Positions 52,817 to 61,810 of a DNA stretch of 64,000 nucleotides are shown here, in pieces. The translations under genes were made by a program, and so were the position numbers. How positions within the stretch are numbered: position 1 is the stretch's first letter; every line of letters begins with the position of its first letter. Under the pieces are notes generated by a model. It worked only from the letters and a program-made list of their open reading frames with translations. It ran no database searches and had not been told where the DNA came from. The DNA comes from Desulfomonile tiedjei (lineage in GTDB: Bacteria; Desulfobacterota; Desulfomonilia; Desulfomonilales; Desulfomonilaceae): assembly GCA_016212925.1 (NCBI GenBank), contig JACRDF010000022.1, positions 62,001-126,000 on the forward strand, read 5' to 3'.

Positions 52817-54355
52817 ATGCGGGACATCAGGCAAATCATTCGTAAAGTACCTCTCTTAACCAATGGCGCCGCATTGATCGGCCTTGTGCTTTTGGTCGCA
52901 GGCGTTGTAGTTATGAGGGAAGGTCTTCTGAAACTTTGGGACCTGTGGATCGAATTCAGGCCTTTTTTTCCTCTGTCATTCTCAGATGTTACTCCCGCGC
53001 GCGTCCTGGTATCCATTCCTTTTATCGTGAAACTCTTCATCGTTCTCGTAAGTTCCATCTGCGCGATCCTTGTCGGGGCCCTCTGGGGGTTTTCAGGGCT
53101 GGCGGAGGTTTTGCGGGCCCGAAGGGGAACCATCCATCCCGCCGATTTGGATCAACCTGCTCTGGTCGCGGAATCTCTGCGAGAAGGCCAGGCCCAGTAC
53201 TGGCGGTCTGCTTCGTGGCTGTTCCGAAAGCTCGCGTCGGTTTGGCCCAGGGTGAGGCTTGTAACTCCGGTATCCTATGAGATCTTTAGGGATTTGACTC
53301 GGTCCTCGGCCAAGTTCCTCGCCGTGGTCGTTCTCGTGGCGCTGGTGGTTTATTTTGTCCAGCTAACTCCCGTTCTGCTGAAGAAATATCTGCAGGTCAC
53401 CATTGAATTGGCCGTGCCGTCGGCAACCCCCCTGTATGTCCTGCTGTTTTTTTTGATGCTGGCCAACGCTCTTATTGCAGTGAGCCTTGTTCCTTTGCTA
53501 TCGCAGGAATTTGTGCGAACTTGTCACCTGCTTCCCGTTCACGGGGCCGGAGATCCGCACTTGTTTTTCGCCCTTTTGGAGGAGGGTTGCCGACTTTTGA
53601 GCGCAGCGGGTCAGCCGGACCGAAAGCCTGTCCGGCTTGAGCAAAAAGAGACCTCGACCACAAAAGGCACGCTCATCGAGAGTTATCCGGAGTCAGTCCA
53701 AGCCTTTTCAAGGCCTGCCGCGTACGTTTGCCTTCCTTTCATATTCCTTTTGTTGACCATGGGGTTTTCCAGGCTCATAAATTTTCAGCGACCTGTAGGT
53801 CCCATGCATTACGTGGATTTCTTGGCCTATCACTCCCTGGACTACGTCCTGGAGGTGGCTTTTGCCCTCGGGTTGATTCTTGCCGGCCTGTATCTCGCGG
53901 AACTGGCTCGCAGAATGTTCGGGATCCGGCGATTCAGATCCGCCCTGGTCTTTTGCTATGCGATGAAGACCGGGTCGCCGACGAATCTCGGGGCCTCGTC
54001 TAATCAACTGCTGGGACCGCGTATGCGCATCAAATGGAAAGTAGCTCAGGGGGTGGATGATCAATTCGCCGGTTGGGCAAAGGATCCGGGCCGAGAGCGG
54101 AAATTCAGCGTGCAGCTTTGTTGGGCCGAAGCCTTCTCTGAAGCGTCTACAGCGGAGGCGGCCCGCTTCCTGATCCGCCTGGAACAATCCTCGTCCCTTG
54201 ACGAGGCCATGAAGCACCTCAGCGAGTTGCCCTTTCACGTGGGTTTTCAGACTGAAGCCGCGGCCGGTCCTGCGCCCGAGGAACCCCCAAACAAGAAAGC
54301 CCATGAAGCAGATGAAATCGCCGAAGGCCGGCAGGGCCGCCGGCCGCCACCATGA
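52817..54355 (+). CDS. integral membrane protein of unknown function
   Basis: 512 residues. About seven hydrophobic segments, e.g. AALIGLVLLVAGVVVM, ILVSIPFIVKLFIVLVSSI, FLAVVVLVALVVYFVQL, TPLYVLLFFLMLANALIAVS, PAAYVCLPFIFLLLTMGFS, YVLEVAFALGLILAGLYLAE. Between the second and third is a soluble part with two Trp-rich turns. The C-terminal ~130 residues are soluble and end in a Pro/Glu-rich tail. I do not recognise the family. The ribosome-binding site is weak. It converges on purL and is in its own unit. Confidence 0.6.
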   Translation: MRDIRQIIRKVPLLTNGAALIGLVLLVAGVVVMREGLLKLWDLWIEFRPFFPLSFSDVTPARVLVSIPFIVKLFIVLVSSICAILVGALWGFSGLAEVLRARRGTIHPADLDQPALVAESLREGQAQYWRSASWLFRKLASVWPRVRLVTPVSYEIFRDLTRSSAKFLAVVVLVALVVYFVQLTPVLLKKYLQVTIELAVPSATPLYVLLFFLMLANALIAVSLVPLLSQEFVRTCHLLPVHGAGDPHLFFALLEEGCRLLSAAGQPDRKPVRLEQKETSTTKGTLIESYPESVQAFSRPAAYVCLPFIFLLLTMGFSRLINFQRPVGPMHYVDFLAYHSLDYVLEVAFALGLILAGLYLAELARRMFGIRRFRSALVFCYAMKTGSPTNLGASSNQLLGPRMRIKWKVAQGVDDQFAGWAKDPGRERKFSVQLCWAEAFSEASTAEAARFLIRLEQSSSLDEAMKHLSELPFHVGFQTEAAAGPAPEEPPNKKAHEADEIAEGRQGRRPPP

Positions 54356-54452
54356 TCCGGCCGCCCACTTCAATCATTGCCAACAATCTTCCAATGGCGG
54401 GCATACCCCTCGAGGAGTACTTTCGGCTTCTGAAAGACTCTTAGAGCAAGCC

Positions 54453-57422
54453 TTACACCCCCAGAGGCTTTTGCCATGCCTTTTTCAGTTCCCAGATGTC
54501 TGCGTCAATGACGAGTTTGTTCCCGAGGCCGGTCACTTTTAGTCTTGGCGCGTTCTCCACTTGGCCGACTTTGGCGCAGGGGAAGCCGTTCATTGCGTCT
54601 TCGAACGCGGAGCAGTCTTTTTCGCGGACGCTCACAAGGAATCGGCCGGGCGTTTCTGAGAATAACACCCAGTCGTCACGGTCGAGAGGAACCTGCAATG
54701 GGACACTAGTCAGAGACCCACTAGCACCCAATCCTCCTGAAAAGGCGCTCTCAGCCAAAGCCACCCCGAGGCCGCCGTCGGAGAGGTCGTGGCAAGAGGC
54801 CACCACGCCAGCCGTTATGGCTTTGTGAAGCGCCCGATACATCGCGATTGATTGCTCAGGATGCACGAGCATGGGAACAATTATGCCCGTAGCCCCTTTT
54901 GAGGCATAGTATTCCGATCCACCGGTGTCTGTGTGGGTCTGGCCCAGGACGTATATGGAATCGCCGGGCCTTTTGAAATCGGGCGTTACAGCGCGCCTCA
55001 CGTCCGGCACTATCCCGACTGCAGTGAAGAGCACAGTCGGCGGGATGGAGATCTTGTGATCTCCTATGATGTAGTCATTCTTCATGCTGTCTTTGCCGGA
55101 GATGCACGGGATGCGGTACACCGTGGTGATATCGTAAAGCGCCTTGTTGGCTCGAACGAGCTGGGCCAGCTTGTACTCGCCGTCCGGGGTCTTTTCCGAC
55201 TGCACAGGATCGCACCAGCAGAAGTTGTCCAGCCCTGCCATGCGATCCGGGTCCGCGCCGACCGCGACGATGTTCCGGACAGCCTCGTCAATGCACGCGG
55301 CCATCATCCAGTACGTGTCCAGATCTGAATAACGCGGACATATCCCACAGCCGACAGCTACTCCTCTGAACCTGTCCAGCAACGGTCGTACAACAGCCGC
55401 GTCACCCGGGCCGTCATTGTTCACTCCCACCAGCGGTTTTATTACAGTCCCGGCCTGGACCTCGTGGTCGTACTGACGGATGAGCCTCTCCTTGGAGCAG
55501 ATATTCCACCTTCCCATCAGTTCCATGAGCGTGGAGGTGAGGTCGTCCGGCAGCTCGACATAAGGCTCTGTTAATGCTGGCGGAGCCCACCTAGCTGTAA
55601 GCCGCATTTTAGGGACGCCGTCGTGGAGAAAATCCAGCGGCAACAGAGCGGCAACTTGATCCTCCCACAGGACGGTGAATGAGCCGTCATCAGTGAATTC
55701 GCCCAGCTCTGTGGCTTCCACGTCGAGGATCTTTGCCAGAGAAAGGAACTCCTCGAGGTTTTCCGGTGGCACCGCCACGGTCATGCGTTCCTGGGCCTCG
55801 GAAAGTAGGACCTCCCAGGGCTGAAGGCCGGGATACTTAAGCGGGGCGCGGTCGAGGCGCAGCCTCGCTCCACCTGATTCGCGGGCCATCTCACCCACGG
55901 AGGACGATAACCCACCCGCTCCGTTATCCGTAATAGAGGAGTACAACCCTCGATCACGGGCCATCAGCAAGAAGTCTGTCATGCGTTTTTGTGTAATGGG
56001 ATCGCCTATCTGCACCGCGCTCACAGGTGAGCCTTCGTGAAGCTCCTCGGATGAGAACGTGGCTCCGTGAATACCATCCTTGCCGATCCGGCCGCCGGTC
56101 ATGACGATGCGATCTCCCGGTCGAGCCTGTTTCAGGTGAGCCGGCTTGCCGTTGATCTTTGCGGGCATGATCCCGCCGGTTCCGCAGTAGACCAGAGGTT
56201 TCCCGAGATAGCGTTCGTCAAAGACCACAGCGCCGTTGACAGTAGGAATACCGCTCTTGTTTCCCCCGTGCTCAACGCCCTCCCTGACCCCTTCAAAAAC
56301 TCGCCGTGGATGCAACAGCCTGGGCGGGATCTCCCCTTGGTAATCTGGTGGTGCGAAGCAGAAGACATCCGTGTTGAATATCAGCCTGGAGCCCAAACCG
56401 GTGCCGAATGGGTCCCGATTAACTCCCACGATTCCGGTGAGCGCGCCGCCGTAGGGGTCCAGCGCGGAAGGCGAGTTATGAGTTTCCACCTTCACGACCA
56501 GGTTCCAGTCGTCATCGAATTTGATCACACCGGCATTGTCTTTGAACACGGAAAGACAATAATCGTCCTCTCCCCGTTCTGCGCGGATCTTTTCCGTAGC
56601 TCCCTGAATGTACGTGCTGAAGAGGCTGTCGATCTCCTGGATACGGCCATCCTCGTGATATTCGATCAAGGCATTGAATATTTTGTGTTTGCAGTGTTCC
56701 GACCAGGTCTGTGCCAGCACTTCCAGCTCGCAATCCGTGATTTCTCGGCCGAGCCTTTTGTCGGTTCTTTGTTGTAAGAACTCAGGAGTCTTGAAGAAAT
56801 CCCGAATGACTTGCATTTCCTCAAGGTTCAGGGCCAGCACACCTTCCTTGCTTATGCTGAGCAACTCGGCGTCTTCCACATCAAGGTTAATGCTCCGAAT
56901 CACGGCTTCGGCTCGCGAGGTGACCCGCGGCGCTGTGTTAATGCCGCGGTTGTCTGACGGTCCAAAAACCGTGCGCGTCTGGATGAGGTCGTTTGCAAGC
57001 AGATCTCTGGCGATCGTATCGGCCTGTGCCCTGGAGATATTTCCGCTGATAAAGTAGAGCTTGCGACTGTAGACCCCTTCCCCGGGCGAGAATTTGATCT
57101 GTAGCGTCCTCTCGACCGCTTCCCGCGCGGTACGGCCCACGTTGTCCGTGACGCCCGGCCGGAAGCCCACCTCTATGAGCCAATCGAAAGGAATTTCCAA
57201 GGGTTTGTCGAAGGTAGCTTCCTGGATGACCGGGTCCCTAAAGACTTCCTCGACGATCAGCGCCAAGTCATTGACTGCAAGGTCCCGGTCTATAATGAAC
57301 CCGTCGGCTACCCGCAAGTCTTCCACTGTGAAACCCAGGTCGGAAGATATTCGACGCTTCATCCTCTGACCGGCAGGGTCCGGCAGCGACTGTTTCAAAC
57401 AAACTTCGATTCGATGGGGCAT
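54453..57422 (-). CDS. purL: phosphoribosylformylglycinamidine synthase with N-terminal PurS-like repeats
   Basis: A 989-residue purine enzyme: FGAR to FGAM with ATP and glutamine-derived ammonia. Residues ~1-75 and ~85-160 look like two PurS-like repeats (IEVCLKQSLPDPAGQRMKRR; IEVGFRPGVTDNVGRTAREA). The core is a PurL dimer of AIRS-type domains: EHCKHKIF, VKVETHNSPSALDPYGGALT, and GGRIGKDGIHGATFSS. No glutaminase (PurQ) domain follows, so a separate PurQ is needed. The form lies between small PurL (~740) and E. coli PurL (~1295). It stands alone. Confidence 0.93.
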   Translation of the reverse strand: MPHRIEVCLKQSLPDPAGQRMKRRISSDLGFTVEDLRVADGFIIDRDLAVNDLALIVEEVFRDPVIQEATFDKPLEIPFDWLIEVGFRPGVTDNVGRTAREAVERTLQIKFSPGEGVYSRKLYFISGNISRAQADTIARDLLANDLIQTRTVFGPSDNRGINTAPRVTSRAEAVIRSINLDVEDAELLSISKEGVLALNLEEMQVIRDFFKTPEFLQQRTDKRLGREITDCELEVLAQTWSEHCKHKIFNALIEYHEDGRIQEIDSLFSTYIQGATEKIRAERGEDDYCLSVFKDNAGVIKFDDDWNLVVKVETHNSPSALDPYGGALTGIVGVNRDPFGTGLGSRLIFNTDVFCFAPPDYQGEIPPRLLHPRRVFEGVREGVEHGGNKSGIPTVNGAVVFDERYLGKPLVYCGTGGIMPAKINGKPAHLKQARPGDRIVMTGGRIGKDGIHGATFSSEELHEGSPVSAVQIGDPITQKRMTDFLLMARDRGLYSSITDNGAGGLSSSVGEMARESGGARLRLDRAPLKYPGLQPWEVLLSEAQERMTVAVPPENLEEFLSLAKILDVEATELGEFTDDGSFTVLWEDQVAALLPLDFLHDGVPKMRLTARWAPPALTEPYVELPDDLTSTLMELMGRWNICSKERLIRQYDHEVQAGTVIKPLVGVNNDGPGDAAVVRPLLDRFRGVAVGCGICPRYSDLDTYWMMAACIDEAVRNIVAVGADPDRMAGLDNFCWCDPVQSEKTPDGEYKLAQLVRANKALYDITTVYRIPCISGKDSMKNDYIIGDHKISIPPTVLFTAVGIVPDVRRAVTPDFKRPGDSIYVLGQTHTDTGGSEYYASKGATGIIVPMLVHPEQSIAMYRALHKAITAGVVASCHDLSDGGLGVALAESAFSGGLGASGSLTSVPLQVPLDRDDWVLFSETPGRFLVSVREKDCSAFEDAMNGFPCAKVGQVENAPRLKVTGLGNKLVIDADIWELKKAWQKPLGV

Positions 57423-57632
57423 GCCTTGATCCTCAAAAAAACGAGTGCACTTGGATGGAAAACGAACCGATTATAACTGACCTCGGACCCGGTCTCAACA
57501 CTGACCTGCCATCGGGTCTCCGAGGCCGAAAATCGACCGGCGAATCGGCTTGACAACCGTCTGGGCAGGCTTATTCTTTGGGCAAAGGGGGTGAAATGCC
57601 GCCTGAAAGCCGACCAAGAGGGAGTGAATGCT

Positions 57633-57935
57633 ATGGAACTGACAGAATATTGCGACGGCGTTGCCGGGGAACTCTCCACATGGCGAACCAAAGTTGACGA
57701 TGTAGTAAAACGGCTGGACCATGTCTCAACCGGTGACAAGGCAAAAGTTGTTCCCCATGTTAATGAACTTCACATGGTCATGGAAGAACTGGACGAAAGA
57801 ATCAACAAGCTCAGAACTGCATGTCCGACCTCATGGGAGCCTGAAAAGGAAGAAATGGAAGGCAAACTCACCCACTTGAGGCGCACATGGGAGGGCGTTT
57901 GGGAAAACGTCTCTCCAGGTCAAATCGGCGGGTGA
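57633..57935 (+). CDS. small coiled-coil protein of unknown function
   Basis: 100 residues from the ATG at 57633 (GGGAGTGAATGCT before it). Three helical segments: CDGVAGELSTWRTKVDDVVK, VNELHMVMEELDERINKLRT, EEMEGKLTHLRRTWEGVW. The pattern is like small cytoplasmic stress-linked coiled-coil proteins of anaerobes, but I can name no family. Divergent from purL, and followed by the paired hairpin elements. Confidence 0.65.
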   Translation: MELTEYCDGVAGELSTWRTKVDDVVKRLDHVSTGDKAKVVPHVNELHMVMEELDERINKLRTACPTSWEPEKEEMEGKLTHLRRTWEGVWENVSPGQIGG

Positions 57936-57952
57936 ACAAGAAGTAGGAGTTG

Positions 57953-58018
57953 GCCGGGGAACCACTTTCTGCAAAAAGGGGTTCCCCGGCTCCCCTCCCC
58001 AAAAACTCTTATATCATG
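57953..58018 (+). repeat. hairpin repeat element, copy A
   Basis: Stem GCCGGGGAACC / GGTTCCCCGGC (57953-57963 and 57980-57990) around a loop ending in GCAAAAAG. A conserved tail follows: CTCCCCTCCCCAAAAACTC then TTATATCATG. Copy B at 58176-58239 is the same element in the opposite direction. The arms differ between copies yet stay complementary. Confidence 0.65.
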
Positions 58019-58175
58019 TTCAACCATTTGATCGGTCAAGTCGAAGGGTGAAGGTGGACCGCATGGCAGGGGGGTGGCCACCCATTTGAAGGCGAGCACT
58101 CGTTCGGATCACGTGGTTGGCATTGCTTTTCTTCAAAGCTGAGTCCCCGCGCATCATTTCCTATGCATAACAGGC

Positions 58176-58239
58176 CATATTATAGGAGTTTTTAGGGAGG
58201 GGTCCGGGGAGGGCGTTTTTGCAAAAACGCCCTCCCGGG
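58176..58239 (-). repeat. hairpin repeat element, copy B (inverted)
   Basis: Contains a perfect 30-base palindrome (58207-58236) with arms GGGAGGGCGTTTTTG. Read on the minus strand, it is followed by the same tail as copy A: CCCCTCCCTAAAAACTCC then TATAATATG. It lies 16 bases past the stop of the acyl-CoA synthetase and may also mark its transcript end. Confidence 0.65.
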
Positions 58240-58255
58240 AAACTCTTTAAAGGAT

Positions 58256-60358
58256 TCAGGAATTGAAAAAGATGCGCGCGTCGAGGGCCACGGCGCCCGA
58301 CTTTGTTACCAGAATTGGGTTGATGTCTATGGCCTCTATTTGAGGGAATTGGACCATGAGGTGGGCCACCTTGAGTATGGCATCCTTCAGCGCCTCGCGG
58401 TCCACTGCCGGCCGGCCCCGGACGCCTTGCAAGATTTCGGAACCGGGCAACTCCGTTATCATCTCGTCAGCCTCTCCCGGTGAGAGGGGGGCCATTCGGA
58501 GCGAGGTCTTACCGAAAACCTCAACGAAAATCCCGCCGTGGCCCAGCACAACCACAGGACCGAACTGGGGATCCCTCTTTCCTCCCACAATCAGTTCCAA
58601 AGACCCGATTTCACGAGGAGCCATTTCTTGCACAAGGGCCCCGCAAACCCCTGTGTCGGCCATTGACTTGAACCGTTCCATCATTTCAACAGTTGCGCCC
58701 CGAACCGCCTGAACGTCAGGCAGCCCGAGAATCACACCACCAAGGTCAGATTTGTGGGAGACCTCTTGTGCAACGATCTTGACTGCAAACGGACCGTTCA
58801 TGCCCACCAAGTCGGAATCAATAGCTCCGGGATCGCTAATCACACTGTGTCGGGGGATTTTCAGCCCTGCTCGGCCGATTATTTCAAGGGCCTCGTGCAG
58901 CAATGGGTTTCGACCTTCGCGAGCGATTCGGGACAAGGCGTCCTTAATCCCGTCATCGTCGGCAGGCAGGGCCGACCATTGCTCCTGAGCATTGGCAGCT
59001 ATGACGGCTCGGCGTTGCTCGTATCTGATGGCTCGATCCAGAGCATGGACTGCTCTTTCCGGGCTCAAGAAAACCGGAAAATCAAAATTCTTGTGCAATC
59101 GGGATGTTTCGAGGTGATCCGTGGATGCGCAAATGGCCACGGGCTTACCGTAGGTCTCGGAAAGCGCGGCAGCGCTCTGTAGCAGTCTGCGGGACGCTTC
59201 CCCCTCAGTCCCCGAAAAATAGGTGTGGAGGAACAACACGCCGTCCACATTCGTTTCCTGAAGGGTGCGCTCAATTATTCGGATGTACACGTCGAAATCG
59301 AACAAATCCCCGAGATCCAGGGGATTAGCCAGACGAATTACATCTGCTCGCAAATGTTTTCGTATTTCGGTGAGCAAGTCCTGTCTGAATGGCGGGAGGT
59401 TAAATCCATACATCGAAGCGGCGTCCGCGGCGATCACCGCATGGCCACCCGAACGCGATACAATCGCCAGGTTCCTGCCTTTCATTCGAGGCAACTGCAG
59501 AATTTTGACAAAGTCCAAATAGTTCTGCATGTCCCTGAACCGCACCATTCCCGCCTGTCGCAGAGCCGCGTCCACCACTTGATCGTCATTGATCAAGGCC
59601 TCTGTGTGCGACTGAGCAATGACCGTGCTGAGAGATCCGGTATTTGCTTTGTGCACGACAATCGGTTTGGCGGAGCCGCGGGCTATGTCGGTGAGGCGCC
59701 TCCCATCATTGATGGATTCGAGGTACAGACAAATAATACTAGTTTCGGGATCTTCGATAAAATATTCCAGCACGTCATTTTCATCGCTATTCAGCTTGTT
59801 CCCAATAGCCGCGAACTTGCTGTATCCCAGTTGTTCCGAATCGAACATGTTTAGCAGCGTCAAAGCCACCCCTCCGCTCTGCGCTATTATCCCGACCCCT
59901 CCGCGGCGAAAAACATTGTGCATAGGAGAGAATGGGGTTGCCAACCCATTGGCGGAGTTCATGATCCCAATACAATTGGGTCCGATGAAACGGATACCGT
60001 ACTCTTGGGCGATAGCCTTGAGCTTCCGGCCGAGTTCCTTGCCACCCCCATCGAATTCGCCAAAGCCCCCGCTTTCGATCACCACTCGCTGTATGCCTTT
60101 GCGGCCGCACTGCTCCACGATGTCGGGAACCGTTTTTGCGGGCGTCAGGATGACCGCAAGATCAACAGGTTCGGTGATGTCTTCCAGTGAAGGATGGATC
60201 TTCCGCCCAAGCAGAATTCCGCCTTGTGGGCCGACAAAATGTATCACGCCCGTGTATTTGAACTCGAAAAGGTTCTTAGCGATTTCCTTCCCCAAATTGT
60301 ACGGCCTCGTGGAAACGCCTACTACCACCACCGACGACGGATAAAAGAAATTCTTCAC
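58256..60358 (-). CDS. acetate-CoA ligase (ADP-forming)-type acyl-CoA synthetase, alpha-beta fusion
   Basis: A 700-residue cytoplasmic enzyme. Residues 1-~125 form the CoA-binding Rossmann domain (SSVVVVGVSTRPYNLGKEIA). Residues ~140-450 are succinyl-CoA-ligase-like (GIIAQSGGVALTLLN; the phospho-His candidate is in IAQSHTEAL). Residues ~480-700 are the ATP-grasp (FAVKIVAQEVSHKSDLGGVI, GHGGIFVEVFGKTSLR). It makes ATP from acyl-CoA or activates an acid. Next to an acetyl-CoA pathway organism, acetate is a reasonable substrate, but aryl or branched acids are possible. Confidence 0.88.
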   Translation of the reverse strand: MKNFFYPSSVVVVGVSTRPYNLGKEIAKNLFEFKYTGVIHFVGPQGGILLGRKIHPSLEDITEPVDLAVILTPAKTVPDIVEQCGRKGIQRVVIESGGFGEFDGGGKELGRKLKAIAQEYGIRFIGPNCIGIMNSANGLATPFSPMHNVFRRGGVGIIAQSGGVALTLLNMFDSEQLGYSKFAAIGNKLNSDENDVLEYFIEDPETSIICLYLESINDGRRLTDIARGSAKPIVVHKANTGSLSTVIAQSHTEALINDDQVVDAALRQAGMVRFRDMQNYLDFVKILQLPRMKGRNLAIVSRSGGHAVIAADAASMYGFNLPPFRQDLLTEIRKHLRADVIRLANPLDLGDLFDFDVYIRIIERTLQETNVDGVLFLHTYFSGTEGEASRRLLQSAAALSETYGKPVAICASTDHLETSRLHKNFDFPVFLSPERAVHALDRAIRYEQRRAVIAANAQEQWSALPADDDGIKDALSRIAREGRNPLLHEALEIIGRAGLKIPRHSVISDPGAIDSDLVGMNGPFAVKIVAQEVSHKSDLGGVILGLPDVQAVRGATVEMMERFKSMADTGVCGALVQEMAPREIGSLELIVGGKRDPQFGPVVVLGHGGIFVEVFGKTSLRMAPLSPGEADEMITELPGSEILQGVRGRPAVDREALKDAILKVAHLMVQFPQIEAIDINPILVTKSGAVALDARIFFNS

Positions 60359-60862
60359 AGTGTCCTCTCTTAGATCAAGCTCAATAATGATTGCTGGTTC
60401 CGATTGGAAATTACTAAATTACTAAGCGCAGAACCGATTGAAAAGGTTTTTCTCCCACCCTGCCGTACTTCATTGTATTCCGCGTGGTGCAGGTGTGCCG
60501 TCGACCAAGGAAAGGTTAATCGGTGCATGCACCTAGACATATAGCAAGCGTCAAGAATAGTGTCCGATTACGAAATGCGCCTCTTGGAAATTCGTAGGTG
60601 CCGGCCTCCGTGCCGGCACATTTTTCGGATACAAATCAAGTAGTTCGGGCTGGCGGGGACCCCGGATCGCGGTCCGTAGCAGGCTCTGGCCCCTACCGGT
60701 TCTCTTGGAGCACGAGCTGTGCAAAAGATCAAAAAATGGTGGTAACTGGCATAACTTGAGTAACCCCAGACTGCTTTGCAGATACTTTTTAGTTTGTCGT
60801 TATTGCCCGTGCAAAATTTTGGAGTAGATTGCATTATAGGGGGGAATTGCGGGGGAGTTCCA
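60359..60862. other. intergenic region with palindromes
   Basis: A 504-base gap between divergent units. It contains the palindrome GGTGCATGCACC (60522-60533) and a hairpin repeat GTGCCGGC-ctccgt-GCCGGCAC (60598-60619). A weak promoter candidate for the DUF547 gene (TTGCCC-16-TAGATT) lies near 60803. No gene. Confidence 0.45.
60598..60619. repeat. REP-like hairpin
   Basis: Eight-base arms GTGCCGGC / GCCGGCAC around ctccgt, followed by ATTTTTC. It could act as a weak terminator on the plus strand, but no gene ends there; the form matches palindromic repeats seen elsewhere in this window. Confidence 0.45.
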
Positions 60863-61744
60863 ATGAGCTTCGAGAAAGACACTATTGCAAGGCATCTGAC
60901 CATCTTCTATACACCGGTTGGCATCGCGGTGGCATTTCTTCTAGTTGCCGCGCCCGGAGCGACAGCCGCGGAAAAACCTTTTTCCTACGAAGATTATGCC
61001 GAGATTCTGGCCGCCTACGTTGATGATCGCGGGATGGTAAATTACGCCGCGCTCAAGGAGCATCGAGGCCGTCTGGACGCGTTCGTGCAGAGGATCGCGG
61101 ACCTGACCCCCTCAACTTACGACAAATGGAATGACAGCGAAAAGATCGCGTTTTGGATAAACGCGTATAACGCGTTGACACTTCGTGCGATCGTCGACCA
61201 TTACCCTATCAAACCCGGCCTGTTGTCTTCATTCCGTTTTCCAAAAAACAGCATACGTCAGATTCCGGGGGTATGGGATAAGCTTCAGTTCAAGGTCATG
61301 GGGCGACAAATGACCCTCGATGGCATTGAGCATGACACGCTTCGCTCGAAATTTGACGAGCCCCGCATTCACTTGGCCCTCGTTTGCGCAGCAATGGGCT
61401 GCCCTCCGCTAAGGAACGAACCCTTCACAGGCGCAAAGCTCGAATTGCAGCTCAGCGATCAGACCATGCGGTTTCTCAAAGATCCTGATAAGTTCCGAAT
61501 TGATGGAACCGGAGGCTATGTTTATCTGTCGTCTATTTTTAAATGGTTTGGAGAAGACTTCATCAAGAATTACGGGACCGATAAGTTCACAGACCGGGGG
61601 CCATCGGAAAGGGCCGTCCTGAAATTCCTGGGCAGTTCCCTCAAGGGCCGGGACAAGGAGTTCCTCGAGGCCGGCAAATACGAAATTATTTACCTTGCTT
61701 ATGATTGGGTATTGAACGAAAAAGGCGCCGGCCAAGTCAATTGA
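60863..61744 (+). CDS. DUF547 domain secreted/periplasmic protein
   Basis: 293 residues from the ATG at 60863 (GGGGGAG before it). Signal-like hydrophobic start (GIAVAFLLVAAPGATAAE), then the DUF547 domain: YVDDRGMVNYAALKEHRGRL, KIAFWINAYNALTLRAIVDH, and later RIHLALVCAAMGCPPLRNEPF with the conserved Cys-Pro-Pro. DUF547 often accompanies TVP38-type or mercuric-reductase-like genes. Here the disulfide oxidoreductase is 66 bases downstream. The molecular function of DUF547 is not established. Confidence 0.88.
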   Translation: MSFEKDTIARHLTIFYTPVGIAVAFLLVAAPGATAAEKPFSYEDYAEILAAYVDDRGMVNYAALKEHRGRLDAFVQRIADLTPSTYDKWNDSEKIAFWINAYNALTLRAIVDHYPIKPGLLSSFRFPKNSIRQIPGVWDKLQFKVMGRQMTLDGIEHDTLRSKFDEPRIHLALVCAAMGCPPLRNEPFTGAKLELQLSDQTMRFLKDPDKFRIDGTGGYVYLSSIFKWFGEDFIKNYGTDKFTDRGPSERAVLKFLGSSLKGRDKEFLEAGKYEIIYLAYDWVLNEKGAGQVN

Positions 61745-61810
61745 CAACCATTTGGTTAGCAGATGTCGCTTGAACAGGTACTCGCGGCAAAATTGGTACA
61801 GGAGGTCTTC

